Source of the DNA: CAZEKB01 sp964512225
Lineage (GTDB): Bacteria > Myxococcota_A > UBA796 > UBA9615
DNA: 64,000 nucleotides
Assembly (NCBI GenBank): GCA_964512225.1
Contig: CAZEKB010000017.1
Location: 14,148 to 78,147 of the forward strand
Direction of reading: 5' to 3'
Shown: positions 43,901-52,183 of the stretch, piece after piece
Numbering within the stretch: position 1 is the first letter of the stretch
Layout: every line of letters begins with the position of its first letter
Made by a program: the position numbers and the translations under genes
The notes under the pieces: model-generated
Told to the model about the DNA's origin: nothing
Databases searched by the model: none
What the model saw: only the letters and a program-made list of their open reading frames with translations

Positions 43901-44172
43901 CTCCGTGCCCCCCGAAGCTGAACGAGGATCAGTGCTCGATCTACAAGTTCAGCCTCGAGGACAAGGCGTACCCCCTGATCGACAAGGCGGTCGACGCCTT
44001 CACGAAGGCGCGGGAGAAGTCCTACGAGCTGGGCCTCTACACCGACTACACCGTCAAGTCCCTCGACGCACTCTCGACCCTCCGCCCGGAGGAGTACCCG
44101 GAGAACGCCGAGCAGTACCCCGTGCCCGACTTCAGCTCCAACCCGTACCTCACCGCCGGCTTCGTCGACTGA
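40966..44172 (+). CDS. Large periplasmic TPR protein, Glt/Nfs D-type (AgmU-like)
   Basis: 1068 residues with a signal peptide (LSLPAAILLGLATFLVSAP, cleavage near AEAQ). The whole mature protein is TPR/Sel1-style helical repeats rich in Lys, Tyr and Glu, for example YPSYSRIDEALFFLAFSLND, ALEMYNKLVKTYPKSDFLAD, ALYKMGWCYYNVGEFGTAIE, NKSAELYRLLYDTDGAF and ALYNSALFREGAGDLDGAVG. In M. xanthus, GltD (AgmU) and NfsD are long TPR proteins in the same relative position, between C and the TPR lipoprotein E, and work in the periplasm. The high Lys content (mostly AAG) stands out from its neighbours. A good Shine-Dalgarno for the following gene lies in the 22-base gap. Confidence 0.85.
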   Translation: MTIIRRLSLPAAILLGLATFLVSAPSGELVPLAEAQSRSEDKKRKVIDFRKYQQEQSREEYGKLANEKRQEAIAQLKQILAEQTLPPDTKAEMLMRLAELYWQQSKYEYNGEMKEFDKVYEKWFNLPRAEQKKTPEPKLTPTTSRKYTRKAIENYRILLKNYPSYSRIDEALFFLAFSLNDIGEEKEALEMYNKLVKTYPKSDFLADSFNAIGEYYFSHNNAFKALQAYKRAAAYKDSKIYTFALYKMGWCYYNVGEFGTAIETMKELIAETDRRIEAGVGQEGISLKDEALRDLVLFFSEEGDLEAAKEYFTRYGEKKYYRKMLSRLGKIYSEQGKQELAVQTYRTLISENPYASDNPSHQNAIIKAYWGRDQFDEANEEINKLVEVYGRTSRWAEENEDNREALKDSERVIEKNLRNLAVDSHQQALKRRSAKLLLLAEENYARYLGYFPKGGKSYEIRYWYAEVLYKLKKYDVATGEYEKVVAMDPKGKFLKDAASNTVFAIEKFIKKKEASWKRADAKQRKKQLSEKDPLKKYAEIPLREWEQRLIEACDSYAKHLPDDEKSLNLLYKAAYVLNDHNMFKESNKRFLSIIDANAKSEMAQFSVHVILSSYGKIEAWTELNDVARKFYNNPDVGKTKKFKGELKDIYQRASFKIAEGKAADEKWADAAKSFNDFHNEFSDSDIRDLALYNASFYYSKAGKKQKSVDIRHQFIDSYPKPLGKDTAKSKLYEKSVSILADHYKSLADYNKSAELYRLLYDTDGAFEIDGFTTARDALYNSALFREGAGDLDGAVGDFTDYVKSWPDADDVLANRLRIANLLAEAGKTDQAMAAFKAIYGDKKVRSSAFEQTMEAYVSYGRLLKGKGDAKGQLKHYETALKYFRETQSKAGDNAGLAPFYAAEMEFILTEPDFAKFAAIAMAADTKKGKKALEAKSKGVGSLEAKYVDILNLKQGEWGIAALYRIGSIYADFADKLKTAPCPPKLNEDQCSIYKFSLEDKAYPLIDKAVDAFTKAREKSYELGLYTDYTVKSLDALSTLRPEEYPENAEQYPVPDFSSNPYLTAGFVD

Positions 44173-44194
44173 GTTGCGGTAGGAGGTTTCACCG

Positions 44195-46066
44195 ATGTTC
44201 CGTTCCCGAATGACCCGACTCTGCGGCACCGCGCTCGCCGCCTGCCTCCTGCTCGCCGCCCCCGGCTGCAAGCCCGGCACTTCCACCAGCGGCGACTCCG
44301 ACGAGCCGCCCGATCCGGAGGTCGCCTACCAGGAGGGCGTGACCCTCCTCAACGAGGGCAAGGAAGCCGGGAGGACCGACTACAAGAAGGTCTTCGAGAA
44401 GTTCCGGCTGTCGTGCGAGCAGGGCCAGGAGTTCAACTCGCCCCACAAGAAGGCCTGCTACAACGCCGGCGTCGCCGCCGACCGGGTCGACCCGCGCGCC
44501 GCAGCCAAGTACTACCGACTGTCCCTCGACATCGACCCGGGCTTCCGCGAGGCGGTCCAGAACCGCACCGTCGCGCTGCAGAACGCGGGCAAGGCGGTGG
44601 ACGCGCTCCCCGTCTACGAGAACTTCCTCGCGAAGAGCCCGAAGGACTGGGACATGGTCAACAACTTCGCGGGCGCGCTCGCGGAGGCGGGCCGCTACGA
44701 CGAAGCGGTGGGTCAGATCCACAAGCTGCTCTTCGAGGACCCGAAGAACACGCGGGCCTACAAGACCCTCGCCCGGATCTACTTCCTGCAGGGCAACTAC
44801 CGCATGAGCCAGGTGGCTTCGGCCGAGGCGCTGAAGATCACGAAGGAAGACGCCGACATCCACAACAACATGGGGCTGGCGTTCCTCAAGCAGAGCAAGG
44901 AAGCCGAGGCCGTCGTGGCCTTCAAGGAGGCGCTCAAGCTCGACCCGAAGAACCTCGAGGCCAACATGAACCTCGGGCTCATCGCGGTGAAGGCGGCCGA
45001 CTGGGCGCTCGCCGCGAAGAGCTTCACGACGGTGCTGGCGGACCAGCCCGGTCAGGTCGAGGCCAAGGTCGGGATGGCGATCGCCAACCGCGGCAACCTC
45101 GAGCACGACACCGCCCTGGAGATCTACGAGGAGATCCTCAAGGGCGACAAGTGCAACGAGACGGCCCTGCTGAACAAGGCCGTGGTCCAGTTCACGTTCA
45201 AGGGCGAGAACAAGGCCGCCATGAAGACCTACAAGGACTTCCAGACGTGCCACCCGGACACCGACGTCGACGACCGCATCGCGGCTGTGGAGTTCGCGAT
45301 CGCCGAAGCCGAGGAGCTCCGCCGCCAGACCGAGGAGATGGAGCGTCAGCTCGCCGAGCTCGAGCGCAAGGCCAAGGAGATGAAGCCGCAGCTCGTGAAG
45401 ATGATCGAGCGCGGTCAGAAGGTCTTCGAGAAGTACGCCGAGGTCGAGCAGGACCCGTCCTGGTACGAGCAGCTCCTCATCCAGATCGAGGCGACGCAGT
45501 TCGCGCTCGAGTCCGAGGACTTCTTCTTCATGGAGGAGCAGAGGACCTACTTCGAAGAGTTCATCGTCTCGTACTACGAGTACGCGCTCGAGAAGCCCGC
45601 CGACGAGTGGACGTCCGGGGCCGACATCGAGATGCCGAAGCCCGAGGGGGCGGAGGGCGCCGAGGCCACCGCCGAGGGTGACGCCGCTCCCGCTGAGGGC
45701 GAAGCTGCTCCCGCCGAGGGCGAAGCTGCCCCCGCCGAGGGCGAGACGGCGGCCGCCGAGGGCGAGGCTGCTCCCGCCGAAGGCGAAGCTGCTCCGGCCG
45801 AAGGCGAAGCTGCTCCCGCCGAGGGCGAGGCNNNNNNNNNNNNNNNNNNNNNNNNNNNNNNNNNNNNNNNNNNNNNNNNNNNNNNNNNNNNNNNNNNNNN
45901 NNNNNNNNNNNNNNNNNNNNNNNNNNNNNNNGCCGAGGGCGAGGCGGCCGCCGAGGGCGATTCGGGGGACGGCGAGGCCGCTCCGGCGGAGGGTGAAGCC
46001 GCCGCCGGGGAGGGCGCCGAGCCGGAAGCCGGGAACACCGCGGAGGCCGAGGGGTCCAACCCCTGA
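44195..46066 (+). CDS. TPR lipoprotein, Glt/Nfs E-type (contains assembly gap)
   Basis: About 620 residues as assembled. ATG at 44195 with AGGAGGT (44181-44187) seven bases upstream. The lipoprotein signal ends LLLAAPGC (Cys about 25). TPRs cover residues about 40-370 (ARAAAKYYRLSLDIDPGF, LEANMNLGLIAVKAADWALA), followed by a coiled coil (LRRQTEEMERQLAELERKAK) and a helical domain. The C-terminal tail is an Ala/Pro/Glu repeat of APAEGEA units that contains the 100-N gap at 45832-45931; the frame happens to be kept across it. GltE (AglT) and NfsE are TPR lipoproteins of the outer membrane in the same order. The repeat number is unknown because of the gap. Confidence 0.85.
   Translation: MFRSRMTRLCGTALAACLLLAAPGCKPGTSTSGDSDEPPDPEVAYQEGVTLLNEGKEAGRTDYKKVFEKFRLSCEQGQEFNSPHKKACYNAGVAADRVDPRAAAKYYRLSLDIDPGFREAVQNRTVALQNAGKAVDALPVYENFLAKSPKDWDMVNNFAGALAEAGRYDEAVGQIHKLLFEDPKNTRAYKTLARIYFLQGNYRMSQVASAEALKITKEDADIHNNMGLAFLKQSKEAEAVVAFKEALKLDPKNLEANMNLGLIAVKAADWALAAKSFTTVLADQPGQVEAKVGMAIANRGNLEHDTALEIYEEILKGDKCNETALLNKAVVQFTFKGENKAAMKTYKDFQTCHPDTDVDDRIAAVEFAIAEAEELRRQTEEMERQLAELERKAKEMKPQLVKMIERGQKVFEKYAEVEQDPSWYEQLLIQIEATQFALESEDFFFMEEQRTYFEEFIVSYYEYALEKPADEWTSGADIEMPKPEGAEGAEATAEGDAAPAEGEAAPAEGEAAPAEGETAAAEGEAAPAEGEAAPAEGEAAPAEGEXXXXXXXXXXXXXXXXXXXXXXXXXXXXXXXXXXAEGEAAAEGDSGDGEAAPAEGEAAAGEGAEPEAGNTAEAEGSNP
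45832..45931. other. Assembly gap (100 N) in the APAEGEA repeat
   Basis: Exactly 100 N inside the repetitive tail of the TPR lipoprotein. Unlike the other two gaps, the 55-base flanks are not identical; only GCCGAGGGCGAGGC is shared. The real gap length is unknown. Confidence 0.95.
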
Positions 46067-46100
46067 GGCACTTTCCTCACGACGTGTCGATGGGCGCTGT

Positions 46101-46116
46101 AAAGTCGCTGGACTTT
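46101..46116. repeat. Short hairpin before the 89-aa gene
   Basis: AAAGTC (46101-46106) pairs with GACTTT (46111-46116) around GCTG, followed by TT. It lies 34 bases after the TPR lipoprotein stop and 36 bases before the next ATG. It may weakly terminate or regulate; CACAAT at 46120-46125 could be part of a promoter. Confidence 0.4.
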
Positions 46117-46152
46117 TGGCACAATACGCGCCTCTGAAGGGAGCGTTACGTA

Positions 46153-46422
46153 ATGCGACGTCCGACTCTGGTCCTGACCGCCTTGATCGCCATCGGCCTG
46201 ATGGCGCCCGCCTCGATGGCGTTCGCCCAGGACGAGGGCGCCAACGTGCGCTACCGCAAGAAGACCGAAATCGACTTCGAAGACGTATCCGTCGACGGCG
46301 AGCTCAAGAAGCCGCACGGCGCCTACCTCTTGGACAAGCGTCAGTCCTCGTTCAACCCGTTGATTCGGATGAAGGAAGACTTCAACAAGGAGATGCGCGA
46401 GTCCGTCAACATGATCCGTTGA
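46153..46422 (+). CDS. Small exported protein, Glt/Nfs F-type (CglF-like)
   Basis: 89 residues: signal peptide (MRRPTLVLTALIAIGLMAP, cleavage near AFAQ) and a mature part of about 63 residues with YRKKTEIDFEDVSVDGELKK and the QSSFNPLIRMKEDFNKEM segment. This conserved short sequence corresponds, as far as I recall, to the CglF/GltF-type component annotated as an adventurous-gliding protein; it occupies the F position between E and G. GAAGGGAG lies 9 bases before the ATG. A hairpin follows 12 bases after the stop. Confidence 0.75.
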   Translation: MRRPTLVLTALIAIGLMAPASMAFAQDEGANVRYRKKTEIDFEDVSVDGELKKPHGAYLLDKRQSSFNPLIRMKEDFNKEMRESVNMIR

Positions 46423-46433
46423 CCCTCGTCATC

Positions 46434-46451
46434 CGGTCCCCTCGGGGACCG
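46434..46451. terminator. Hairpin after the 89-aa gene
   Basis: CGGTCCC (46434-46440), loop CTCG, GGGACCG (46445-46451), 12 bases after the stop codon. No T-tract follows, so it may be an mRNA-processing or partial termination signal inside the cluster. The remaining intergenic sequence up to 46635 holds a GGAACGTTCC palindrome at 46556-46565 but no gene. Confidence 0.4.
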
Positions 46452-46635
46452 ATTCGACAAACTCCCACGTCCCTCCGAAGAGGGGGGGCCGACCGGGCCA
46501 GAAACGACGCGGGCTGAGCCGCCCGTCGAAGCCGCGAGCCGGTCGCGACTTCCACGGAACGTTCCAGCACCGCTCCTGAAATCTTCGATGCCGGGGCCAC
46601 GGACGCCCGCGCATTTCTGATTCGAGGAAATCCCC

Positions 46636-49600
46636 ATGGCTGAGCAGGAATCGCCGCTCACCCTCGCGTTCACGATCACGGTCGATGGAACGGACGCGGG
46701 GACGCAGGAGTTCGAGCAAGAGATGGTCACGATCGGCAAGGGCAGCGCAGCTGTCCTGCAGATCAACGACCCCGATCTCGCGGATCTTCATTGCGCGGTC
46801 CAGATCAACGACGACGGCGCAGTCACCCTCCTGGACCTGGGGAGCGAGGCCGGCACGCTCCTCAACGGCGAGACGGTGAACAACAACACCGTCTCGGACG
46901 GGGACGAGATCCGCGCCGGGAAGACCGTCATCAAGCTCGGACTGGTCCGGCCCGAGGCCGAGGTCGAAGAAGACGAAGAGGACACCGGGCCCATCGAGCA
47001 GCCGGATCCCGACGGACACCAGTCGCACCCGCTCGACAACGTGGGCGAGACCGAGAACGTCCTCGACTTCATGCTCCGCGCGGGCAAGTCCGAGTCCGAC
47101 CTCGGCATCAACCGCCAGGCGCCGAAGATCCTCGAGGTCGCCGAGCTGTGGTCCGGCACCGTGATGAACGTCCGCCACTTCGGCGACGGTCAGAAGAAGG
47201 TCTTCATCGGTGACCGCACGATCACGCAGTTCGCCATCGCCTCGCTGCTCTGCGTCGCGATCCTGGTGTTCGGCACCGGGTTCTTCCTCCTCACCCACGC
47301 CACCCTGCCCGTCCCCCCGCGCATGCCCGCCGGCGACGAGCAGATCATCGCGAAGTGGCAGGAGAAGGCCCAGGCCGAGCGGGAGGCGATGCTCGCCGAG
47401 CGCAAGGCCGCCCAGAAGGCCGAGCACGACCGCCGCGTCGCGCTCGCCGAAGAGAAGGGCATCACGCTCAAGGAGCTCGCCGCCGAGATCGAAGAGGAAG
47501 AGGCCGAGAAGGAGGCCGAAGAGGCCCCGGCCAACCCCCTCCGCGATACGCGGCAGGCGTTCGAAGAGGGTGCCAAGAAGGAGTTCGAGCGACTCCTCAA
47601 GAAGTACCGCAACGAGTCCCGCCCGCTGGTGCCGCCCCAGTTCGAAGTCTTCGAGATGCCGAGCTACGAGGCGTTCATCGGCGAGCAGCTGCTGCCGCAG
47701 GCGCGCGAGGAGGCCCCGAAGGGCGAGCTCCGCCGCTCCTGGATGGACCTCTTCAAGCAGTTCGAGCGCGAGTACGACGTCTACGACGACCTCGACGAGC
47801 TCCGGGTGGCGGAGGACCTCGTCCTCGGCACCCGCGTCATGCGCGACGACGACGTCTGGATGATCGTCGCCGGCTTCGAGCCGGATTCGGTGTACGTCGC
47901 CGACACGGGCGAGGGCAAGAAGCAGAAGATCGAGAAGCTCGACAACCTCGCCAAGGTCAAGCTCTGGGCGCCCAGCGAGGAGCAGATCGAGGCGCGCAGC
48001 GACCTCTTCCACGAGATCCAGACGCTCCTGTACGTCAACGCGAACGCGAAGCGCTCCAGTCGGGCCCGGTGCGAGGCGGTCACGGAGCTCCTCAAGTTCG
48101 ACGAGGACAAGAACCGCTTCGACTACAACGCCGTGCAGGCCAAGTGCCTCGGCGACAAGGGCAAGTGGGAGCAGGCGATGGAGGCCCTCGAGGTCGCCCT
48201 CGCCAACGAAGAGGGCGCCAACGCCAAGCGCGGCACCGAGGCCGAGTACACGCAGCACAAGCTCGCCCTGTTCCAGATCAAGGCGCGGGTGGCCCTGCTG
48301 GACGCGTACGGCGGCGACCCCGTCAAGCACGACAACACCCTGATCCCCATCGACAAGCGCGAGCTCGCCATGGCCGCGTACGAGGACGTCCGCGGCTTCG
48401 TGATCGAGCAGGTGCAGGACGTCACGGCGCTCAAGGCGGCGGATCACGAGATTCACCGGCTCGAGGAGGAGCGCCTCAAGGAGAAGCAGCAGGACCAGGT
48501 GGAGCGCGCCATCTACCTCGGCCTCGTCATCGTCTTCCTCCTCCCCATCGGCTTCGGCATCGACGAGGTCCGCTCCCGCAAGAAGGCCCAGGACTTCTTC
48601 GTATCCAGCGACCTCCTCCCCAACGACCACTTCGCGCTGATCGAGCAGGAGGCCGGGTCGACCCTCGTGAACTTCACCAAGGAGTCGGTCGGGTTCGTCG
48701 AAACAGACGGGAAGAGAACAAGCGCCGCGGACCTCGTCGGCGAGGGCCGCGCCAAGGACGCGGGCGGCTTCTTCCAGGTCGACCTCGGCGAAGACGAGCG
48801 CTTCGTGGCGGAGATGGGCCCCGTGTCCTTCTTCATCCACCGCGTGCACCGAGCCAAGGTCATCGCCGCTCCCTTCGGGCAGAACGTCGACTGGCTGTTC
48901 CTGGCCGTCCTCACCGCGCTGCTCTTCGTGGGCGCGTCCCTCGGCATCCACCTGCTCACGTCGGAGTACGACCCGAGCCAGGAGGTGGTCCAGATCCCCG
49001 ACCGGTTCGTGAAGCTCACGGTCCAGCAGGTCGAGAAGGAGAAGGACAAGAAGAAGCCGGCCGGCAACCCCGACGCGGGTGAAGGCGCCAAGGCCAAGGA
49101 CGAAGAGGGCAAGACCGGCAAGAAGGAGGCCAAGCTCAAGAAGGCCAAGGGCTCCAAGGTCGCCGTCCAGCAGGCCGAGCTCGACAAGCAGATCGCCGAG
49201 TCGGCCGGTCTCCTCGCCGACCTCAACACGATGACGGACACCTCGCTGTTCGGCACCGGCGGCCTGAACAACTCCGTCTCCTCCGCCCTCGGCGGCCTCA
49301 TCGGCTCGCAGTACGGCACGCAGTACGGGTCCGGCGGCCTCGGGTCCCGCGGCTCCGGCTTCGGTGGCGGCGGCACGGCCGAGGGCATCGGCGGCCTCGG
49401 CACCAAGGGCAGCGGCCTCGGCGGCTCCGGCTACGGCCGCGGCGCGGGCTACTACGGCAAGAAGGGCGGCGGTGTCCCCGGCGTCGGGACGGCCGACCCG
49501 ATCATCCTCGGTGCCCTCGACAAGTCGATCATCGACCGGATCGTGAAGCAGAACCTTCGGCAGATTCGCTACTGCTACCAGAAGGAGCTGAACAAGAACC

Positions 49601-49806
49601 CGAAGCTGTTCGGCAAGCTGGTCGTCAAGTTCGTCATCGCCAAGGACGGCTCGGTCTCCTCCGCGAGCACCAAGTCCTCCACGCTGAAGAACCCGATCGT
49701 CGAGCAGTGCGTCAACGCCCGGTTCCGCCGGATGCGCTTCCCGAAGCCGAAGGGCGGCGGCATCGTCATCGTGTCGTACCCGTTCGTCTTCAACTCCCAG
49801 GGCTGA
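46636..49806 (+). CDS. Inner-membrane FHA / AgmX-PglI-C protein, Glt/Nfs G-type
   Basis: 1056 residues. Residues 1-95 form an FHA-like domain (MVTIGKGSAAVLQINDPDLA, LHCAVQINDDGAV, GTLLNGETVNNNTVSDGDEI). Three membrane spans are predicted: about 197-220 (FAIASLLCVAILVFGTGFFL), 624-642 (YLGLVIVFLLPIGFGI) and 750-772 (WLFLAVLTALLFVGASLGIH). A charged coiled-coil region lies between the first two. After the third span comes a Gly-rich linker (GGLGSRGSGFGGGGTAEGIG), then the AgmX/PglI C-terminal domain (about 965-1056) with conserved cysteines in RYCYQKEL and VEQCVNARFRRMRFPKP. This is the GltG/NfsG domain layout: cytoplasmic FHA sensor and periplasmic TonB-like end. GAGGAAAT precedes the ATG. Confidence 0.87.
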   Translation: MAEQESPLTLAFTITVDGTDAGTQEFEQEMVTIGKGSAAVLQINDPDLADLHCAVQINDDGAVTLLDLGSEAGTLLNGETVNNNTVSDGDEIRAGKTVIKLGLVRPEAEVEEDEEDTGPIEQPDPDGHQSHPLDNVGETENVLDFMLRAGKSESDLGINRQAPKILEVAELWSGTVMNVRHFGDGQKKVFIGDRTITQFAIASLLCVAILVFGTGFFLLTHATLPVPPRMPAGDEQIIAKWQEKAQAEREAMLAERKAAQKAEHDRRVALAEEKGITLKELAAEIEEEEAEKEAEEAPANPLRDTRQAFEEGAKKEFERLLKKYRNESRPLVPPQFEVFEMPSYEAFIGEQLLPQAREEAPKGELRRSWMDLFKQFEREYDVYDDLDELRVAEDLVLGTRVMRDDDVWMIVAGFEPDSVYVADTGEGKKQKIEKLDNLAKVKLWAPSEEQIEARSDLFHEIQTLLYVNANAKRSSRARCEAVTELLKFDEDKNRFDYNAVQAKCLGDKGKWEQAMEALEVALANEEGANAKRGTEAEYTQHKLALFQIKARVALLDAYGGDPVKHDNTLIPIDKRELAMAAYEDVRGFVIEQVQDVTALKAADHEIHRLEEERLKEKQQDQVERAIYLGLVIVFLLPIGFGIDEVRSRKKAQDFFVSSDLLPNDHFALIEQEAGSTLVNFTKESVGFVETDGKRTSAADLVGEGRAKDAGGFFQVDLGEDERFVAEMGPVSFFIHRVHRAKVIAAPFGQNVDWLFLAVLTALLFVGASLGIHLLTSEYDPSQEVVQIPDRFVKLTVQQVEKEKDKKKPAGNPDAGEGAKAKDEEGKTGKKEAKLKKAKGSKVAVQQAELDKQIAESAGLLADLNTMTDTSLFGTGGLNNSVSSALGGLIGSQYGTQYGSGGLGSRGSGFGGGGTAEGIGGLGTKGSGLGGSGYGRGAGYYGKKGGGVPGVGTADPIILGALDKSIIDRIVKQNLRQIRYCYQKELNKNPKLFGKLVVKFVIAKDGSVSSASTKSSTLKNPIVEQCVNARFRRMRFPKPKGGGIVIVSYPFVFNSQG

Positions 49807-49819
49807 GCGAGCAAACACC

Positions 49820-50713
49820 ATGCACCTGAAGCTGAGGCCCCTCACCTACCTCGCCGCCCTCCTGGGCGGCTTCGCCCTCCTCGTCGCCGTGCCGTCGGCG
49901 TCGTTCGCGCAGTCGGACGAAGACGAAGAGGACGAAGACGAGGACGAGGACGAGGATGAGGACGAGGACTACGAGGACGAGGAAGACGACGGCGAAGAAG
50001 CCGACGACGACCTCGACCGCGACGAGGAGCGACGCCCCACGCGTCGCTCCACCCGGTCCGAGCGAAAGAAGAGGGACGACGCGCCGTCGCGCGAGGTGGT
50101 CAAGGGCGCGTACGCCAAGATCAACATCGGCCCCGTCTTCTGGCTCCTGCCGACCGGCGTCCTCTCGAGCCCGGGCACGAAGATCGACTTCGCGTTCGGC
50201 TACGACTTCATCGATCGCCTCAGCTTCACGATGTCCGTCGAGGGCGCGTTCTACAACCTGATCTCGAACGGGACCGGGGTCTCCGAGTGCGGAGCCGACG
50301 GTCGCGCTCCGCCGTGCCCGACCCCCACGTTCACGTCGCCCACCCAGGGCGACCTGCGCATCGTGGGCGGCACGGTGGCGCTGCGCTTCGGCCCGAACTT
50401 CGGCGGCAAGCGCACCAAGCGCGGCCACTTCGGGGTGAAGATCGGCGCGGGCGTGGGCTACTCCCCTCCCCTGGTCGACCTCACGAACCCGGACATCATC
50501 GCGCGCACGGGCTCCGCTCCCACGGGCTCGGGCAACGCGAACCTGCTCCAGGGTCGGCCGCTGCTGCTGGTGAACCCGGCCGTGGTGATCGAGGGCTATA
50601 CGAAGCTCTCGCACTTCTCCCTCGGCCTCGAGGTGGGCGGCGACATCGTCCTGCTCGGCCCCACGCCCGTCATCGGGCTCGCCGTCACCGCGGCGCTCAA
50701 GTACACCTTCTAG
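49820..50713 (+). CDS. Outer-membrane beta-barrel protein, Glt/Nfs H-type (CglE-like)
   Basis: 297 residues. Signal peptide (LTYLAALLGGFALLVAV, cleavage near SFAQ), then an acidic run of Glu/Asp repeats (DEDEDEDEDEDY) and a basic patch (RRPTRRSTRSERKK). The C-terminal 210 residues are a barrel: KINIGPVFWLLPTGVLSSPG, FAFGYDFIDRLSFTMSVEG, KIGAGVGYSPPLVDL, ending ALKYTF. GxVFWLxP followed by the SPGT segment is what I recall for CglE/GltH-type proteins. It begins 13 bases after the G-type stop and closes the eight-gene set. Confidence 0.78.
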   Translation: MHLKLRPLTYLAALLGGFALLVAVPSASFAQSDEDEEDEDEDEDEDEDEDYEDEEDDGEEADDDLDRDEERRPTRRSTRSERKKRDDAPSREVVKGAYAKINIGPVFWLLPTGVLSSPGTKIDFAFGYDFIDRLSFTMSVEGAFYNLISNGTGVSECGADGRAPPCPTPTFTSPTQGDLRIVGGTVALRFGPNFGGKRTKRGHFGVKIGAGVGYSPPLVDLTNPDIIARTGSAPTGSGNANLLQGRPLLLVNPAVVIEGYTKLSHFSLGLEVGGDIVLLGPTPVIGLAVTAALKYTF

Positions 50714-50723
50714 CGGGCGGCCT

Positions 50724-50757
50724 GCCGGAGGCTCGATCCTCGCCCGCGAGCTCCGGC
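50724..50757 (+). terminator. Strong hairpin at the end of the Glt/Nfs-like cluster
   Basis: GCCGGAG plus CTCG (50724-50735, one bulged base) pairs with CGAGCTCCGGC (50747-50757), 11 bases after the stop of the last cluster gene. There is no T-run. It is the most likely transcript end of the cluster. The remaining sequence to 50902 carries ATATATAG at 50841-50848, a possible -10 for the next gene. Confidence 0.5.
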
Positions 50758-50902
50758 CGGCGGGCGGCGGCGGCGTGTTGCGAGGGTGTTGCGGTGGCCC
50801 CCGGACCCCGGAAAACCCTGTCCTGACGGACCCCGCTCGGATATATAGTCGCGCGCGTCGTCGGGCCCTCGCCGACGACCGCCTACGTTGGAGATGTTTC
50901 GA

Positions 50903-52132
50903 ATGCGGCTTTCCTACACGTTCCTCGCGGCCTGCGCCTTGTGCATCGCCTTCGCGTGCCCCACGGCCCAGGGGCCCGGTGAAGATACTCGGTCCTTCTA
51001 CGCGGACCCGGACCGCATCGACTTCGGGTACGTGGCGTCCGGCGCCTCCACCGACCCCATCGCGGTCGAGCTGGTCAACGCCACCACGTCCGACGTGGAG
51101 ATCCAGAACATCCTCGTGAGCGAGGGCGCGGACGCCTTCTCGCTCTTCAGCCAGCCGACGACCCTGCCCGTGTCGCTCGACGCGGGCGAGGACCTCCAGA
51201 TCTCCGCCTACTTCGCGCCCCCCGGCTCGGGCAACTACCTGGGCACCATCGAGATCCTCACGTCCGACGAGGGCGACAGCATCGAGATCGAGCTCGGCGG
51301 CTGCTCCACCGACCCCGACTGCGTGGTCGAGTTCGAGAGCGGCGACGACGACGACGCGGGAGACGACGACGACGCCACGGACGACGACGACGGCGCGGAC
51401 GACGACGACGTGGTCCCCGGCGACGGCTGCATCTCGGTCGACCCCGACCCGATGTCGTTCGGCCAGCAGCCCCAGAACGGGGCGGCGGTCCAGAACCTGC
51501 TCAACATCACGAACCCGTGCGAGGGCACGCTGACGATCTCGAGTCTCTCCCTCGGCGGAGCCGACGCCGCACAGTTCAGCATCGGCGGGTTCGCGGGCGG
51601 CGAGGTCCGACCCGGCGTCGAGATCCCGGTCGCCGTGCAGTTCAGCCCGGTGGGCAGCCTGGGAACGAAGACGGCAGCCATCACGATCGAGTCGGACGAC
51701 GGCGACAACTCGAGCCTCGACGTAGCCGTGACCGCCGAGGTCATCGAGGACTGCGGCGACTGCCTGCCGGTGCTCGAGGTGGTCGGAGCGACCGCCATGC
51801 CGAATCCGCTCCCCGGCTTCGGGCCGCCGACCCTCATCCACCTCGGGGGCCTGACCCCCAACTCCTCCGCCACCGTCACGGTGAAGAACGCCGGCTTCGG
51901 GACGCTCACCGTCTCCGCCATCAGCGAGGGCGGCCAGTTCGTCCAGGACAACCCGGGCTTCTCGTACACGGGTGGCACCAGCCTGCCCTTCAACCTGAAC
52001 AGCCAGGACGAGGCCGAGCTCGAGTTCACCGTCGGCGCCGACGGCTGCGAGGTCGTCAACTTCGACGGCAGCTACGCGTTCAGCATGGGCGTCCCCGCCG
52101 ATCCCACCGGCTGCATCGGCGGATTCCCTTAG
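50903..52132 (+). CDS. Lipoprotein with HYDIN/ASH-like domains and Asp-rich linker
   Basis: 409 residues from the ATG at 50903, chosen because TTGGAG (50888-50893) lies 9 bases upstream and the translation opens a lipoprotein signal ending CIAFAC. An ATG at 50894 would overlap this ribosome site. Residues about 35-130 (DPDRIDFGYVASGASTDPIA) and about 175-275 (VDPDPMSFGQQPQNGAAVQN) are ASPM-SPD2-Hydin-like beta-sandwich domains; a third partial one follows (NSSATVTVKNAGFGTLTVS). Between the first two is a linker of GDDDDA, DDDDAT and DDDDGA units. Such domains are common in surface proteins. It is a single gene followed by a strong hairpin. Confidence 0.82.
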   Translation: MRLSYTFLAACALCIAFACPTAQGPGEDTRSFYADPDRIDFGYVASGASTDPIAVELVNATTSDVEIQNILVSEGADAFSLFSQPTTLPVSLDAGEDLQISAYFAPPGSGNYLGTIEILTSDEGDSIEIELGGCSTDPDCVVEFESGDDDDAGDDDDATDDDDGADDDDVVPGDGCISVDPDPMSFGQQPQNGAAVQNLLNITNPCEGTLTISSLSLGGADAAQFSIGGFAGGEVRPGVEIPVAVQFSPVGSLGTKTAAITIESDDGDNSSLDVAVTAEVIEDCGDCLPVLEVVGATAMPNPLPGFGPPTLIHLGGLTPNSSATVTVKNAGFGTLTVSAISEGGQFVQDNPGFSYTGGTSLPFNLNSQDEAELEFTVGADGCEVVNFDGSYAFSMGVPADPTGCIGGFP

Positions 52133-52139
52133 CACCCCA

Positions 52140-52183
52140 CCGAAGAAAGGACGGCTCGCTTCGCATTCGCCGTCCTTCTTCGG
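52140..52183 (+). terminator. Rho-independent-like hairpin after the HYDIN-like lipoprotein
   Basis: CCGAAGAAAGGACGG (52140-52154) pairs with CCGTCCTTCTTCGG (52170-52183), one A bulged, with a 15-base loop. It starts 8 bases after the stop codon. The 3' arm doubles as the beginning of the tandem repeat block. No T-tract follows. Confidence 0.65.

Noticed and set aside
46101..46125. Sigma-54 promoter at TTGGCACAATACGC
   Set aside because: The TGGCAC element is present but the -12 GC element is not at the required distance.
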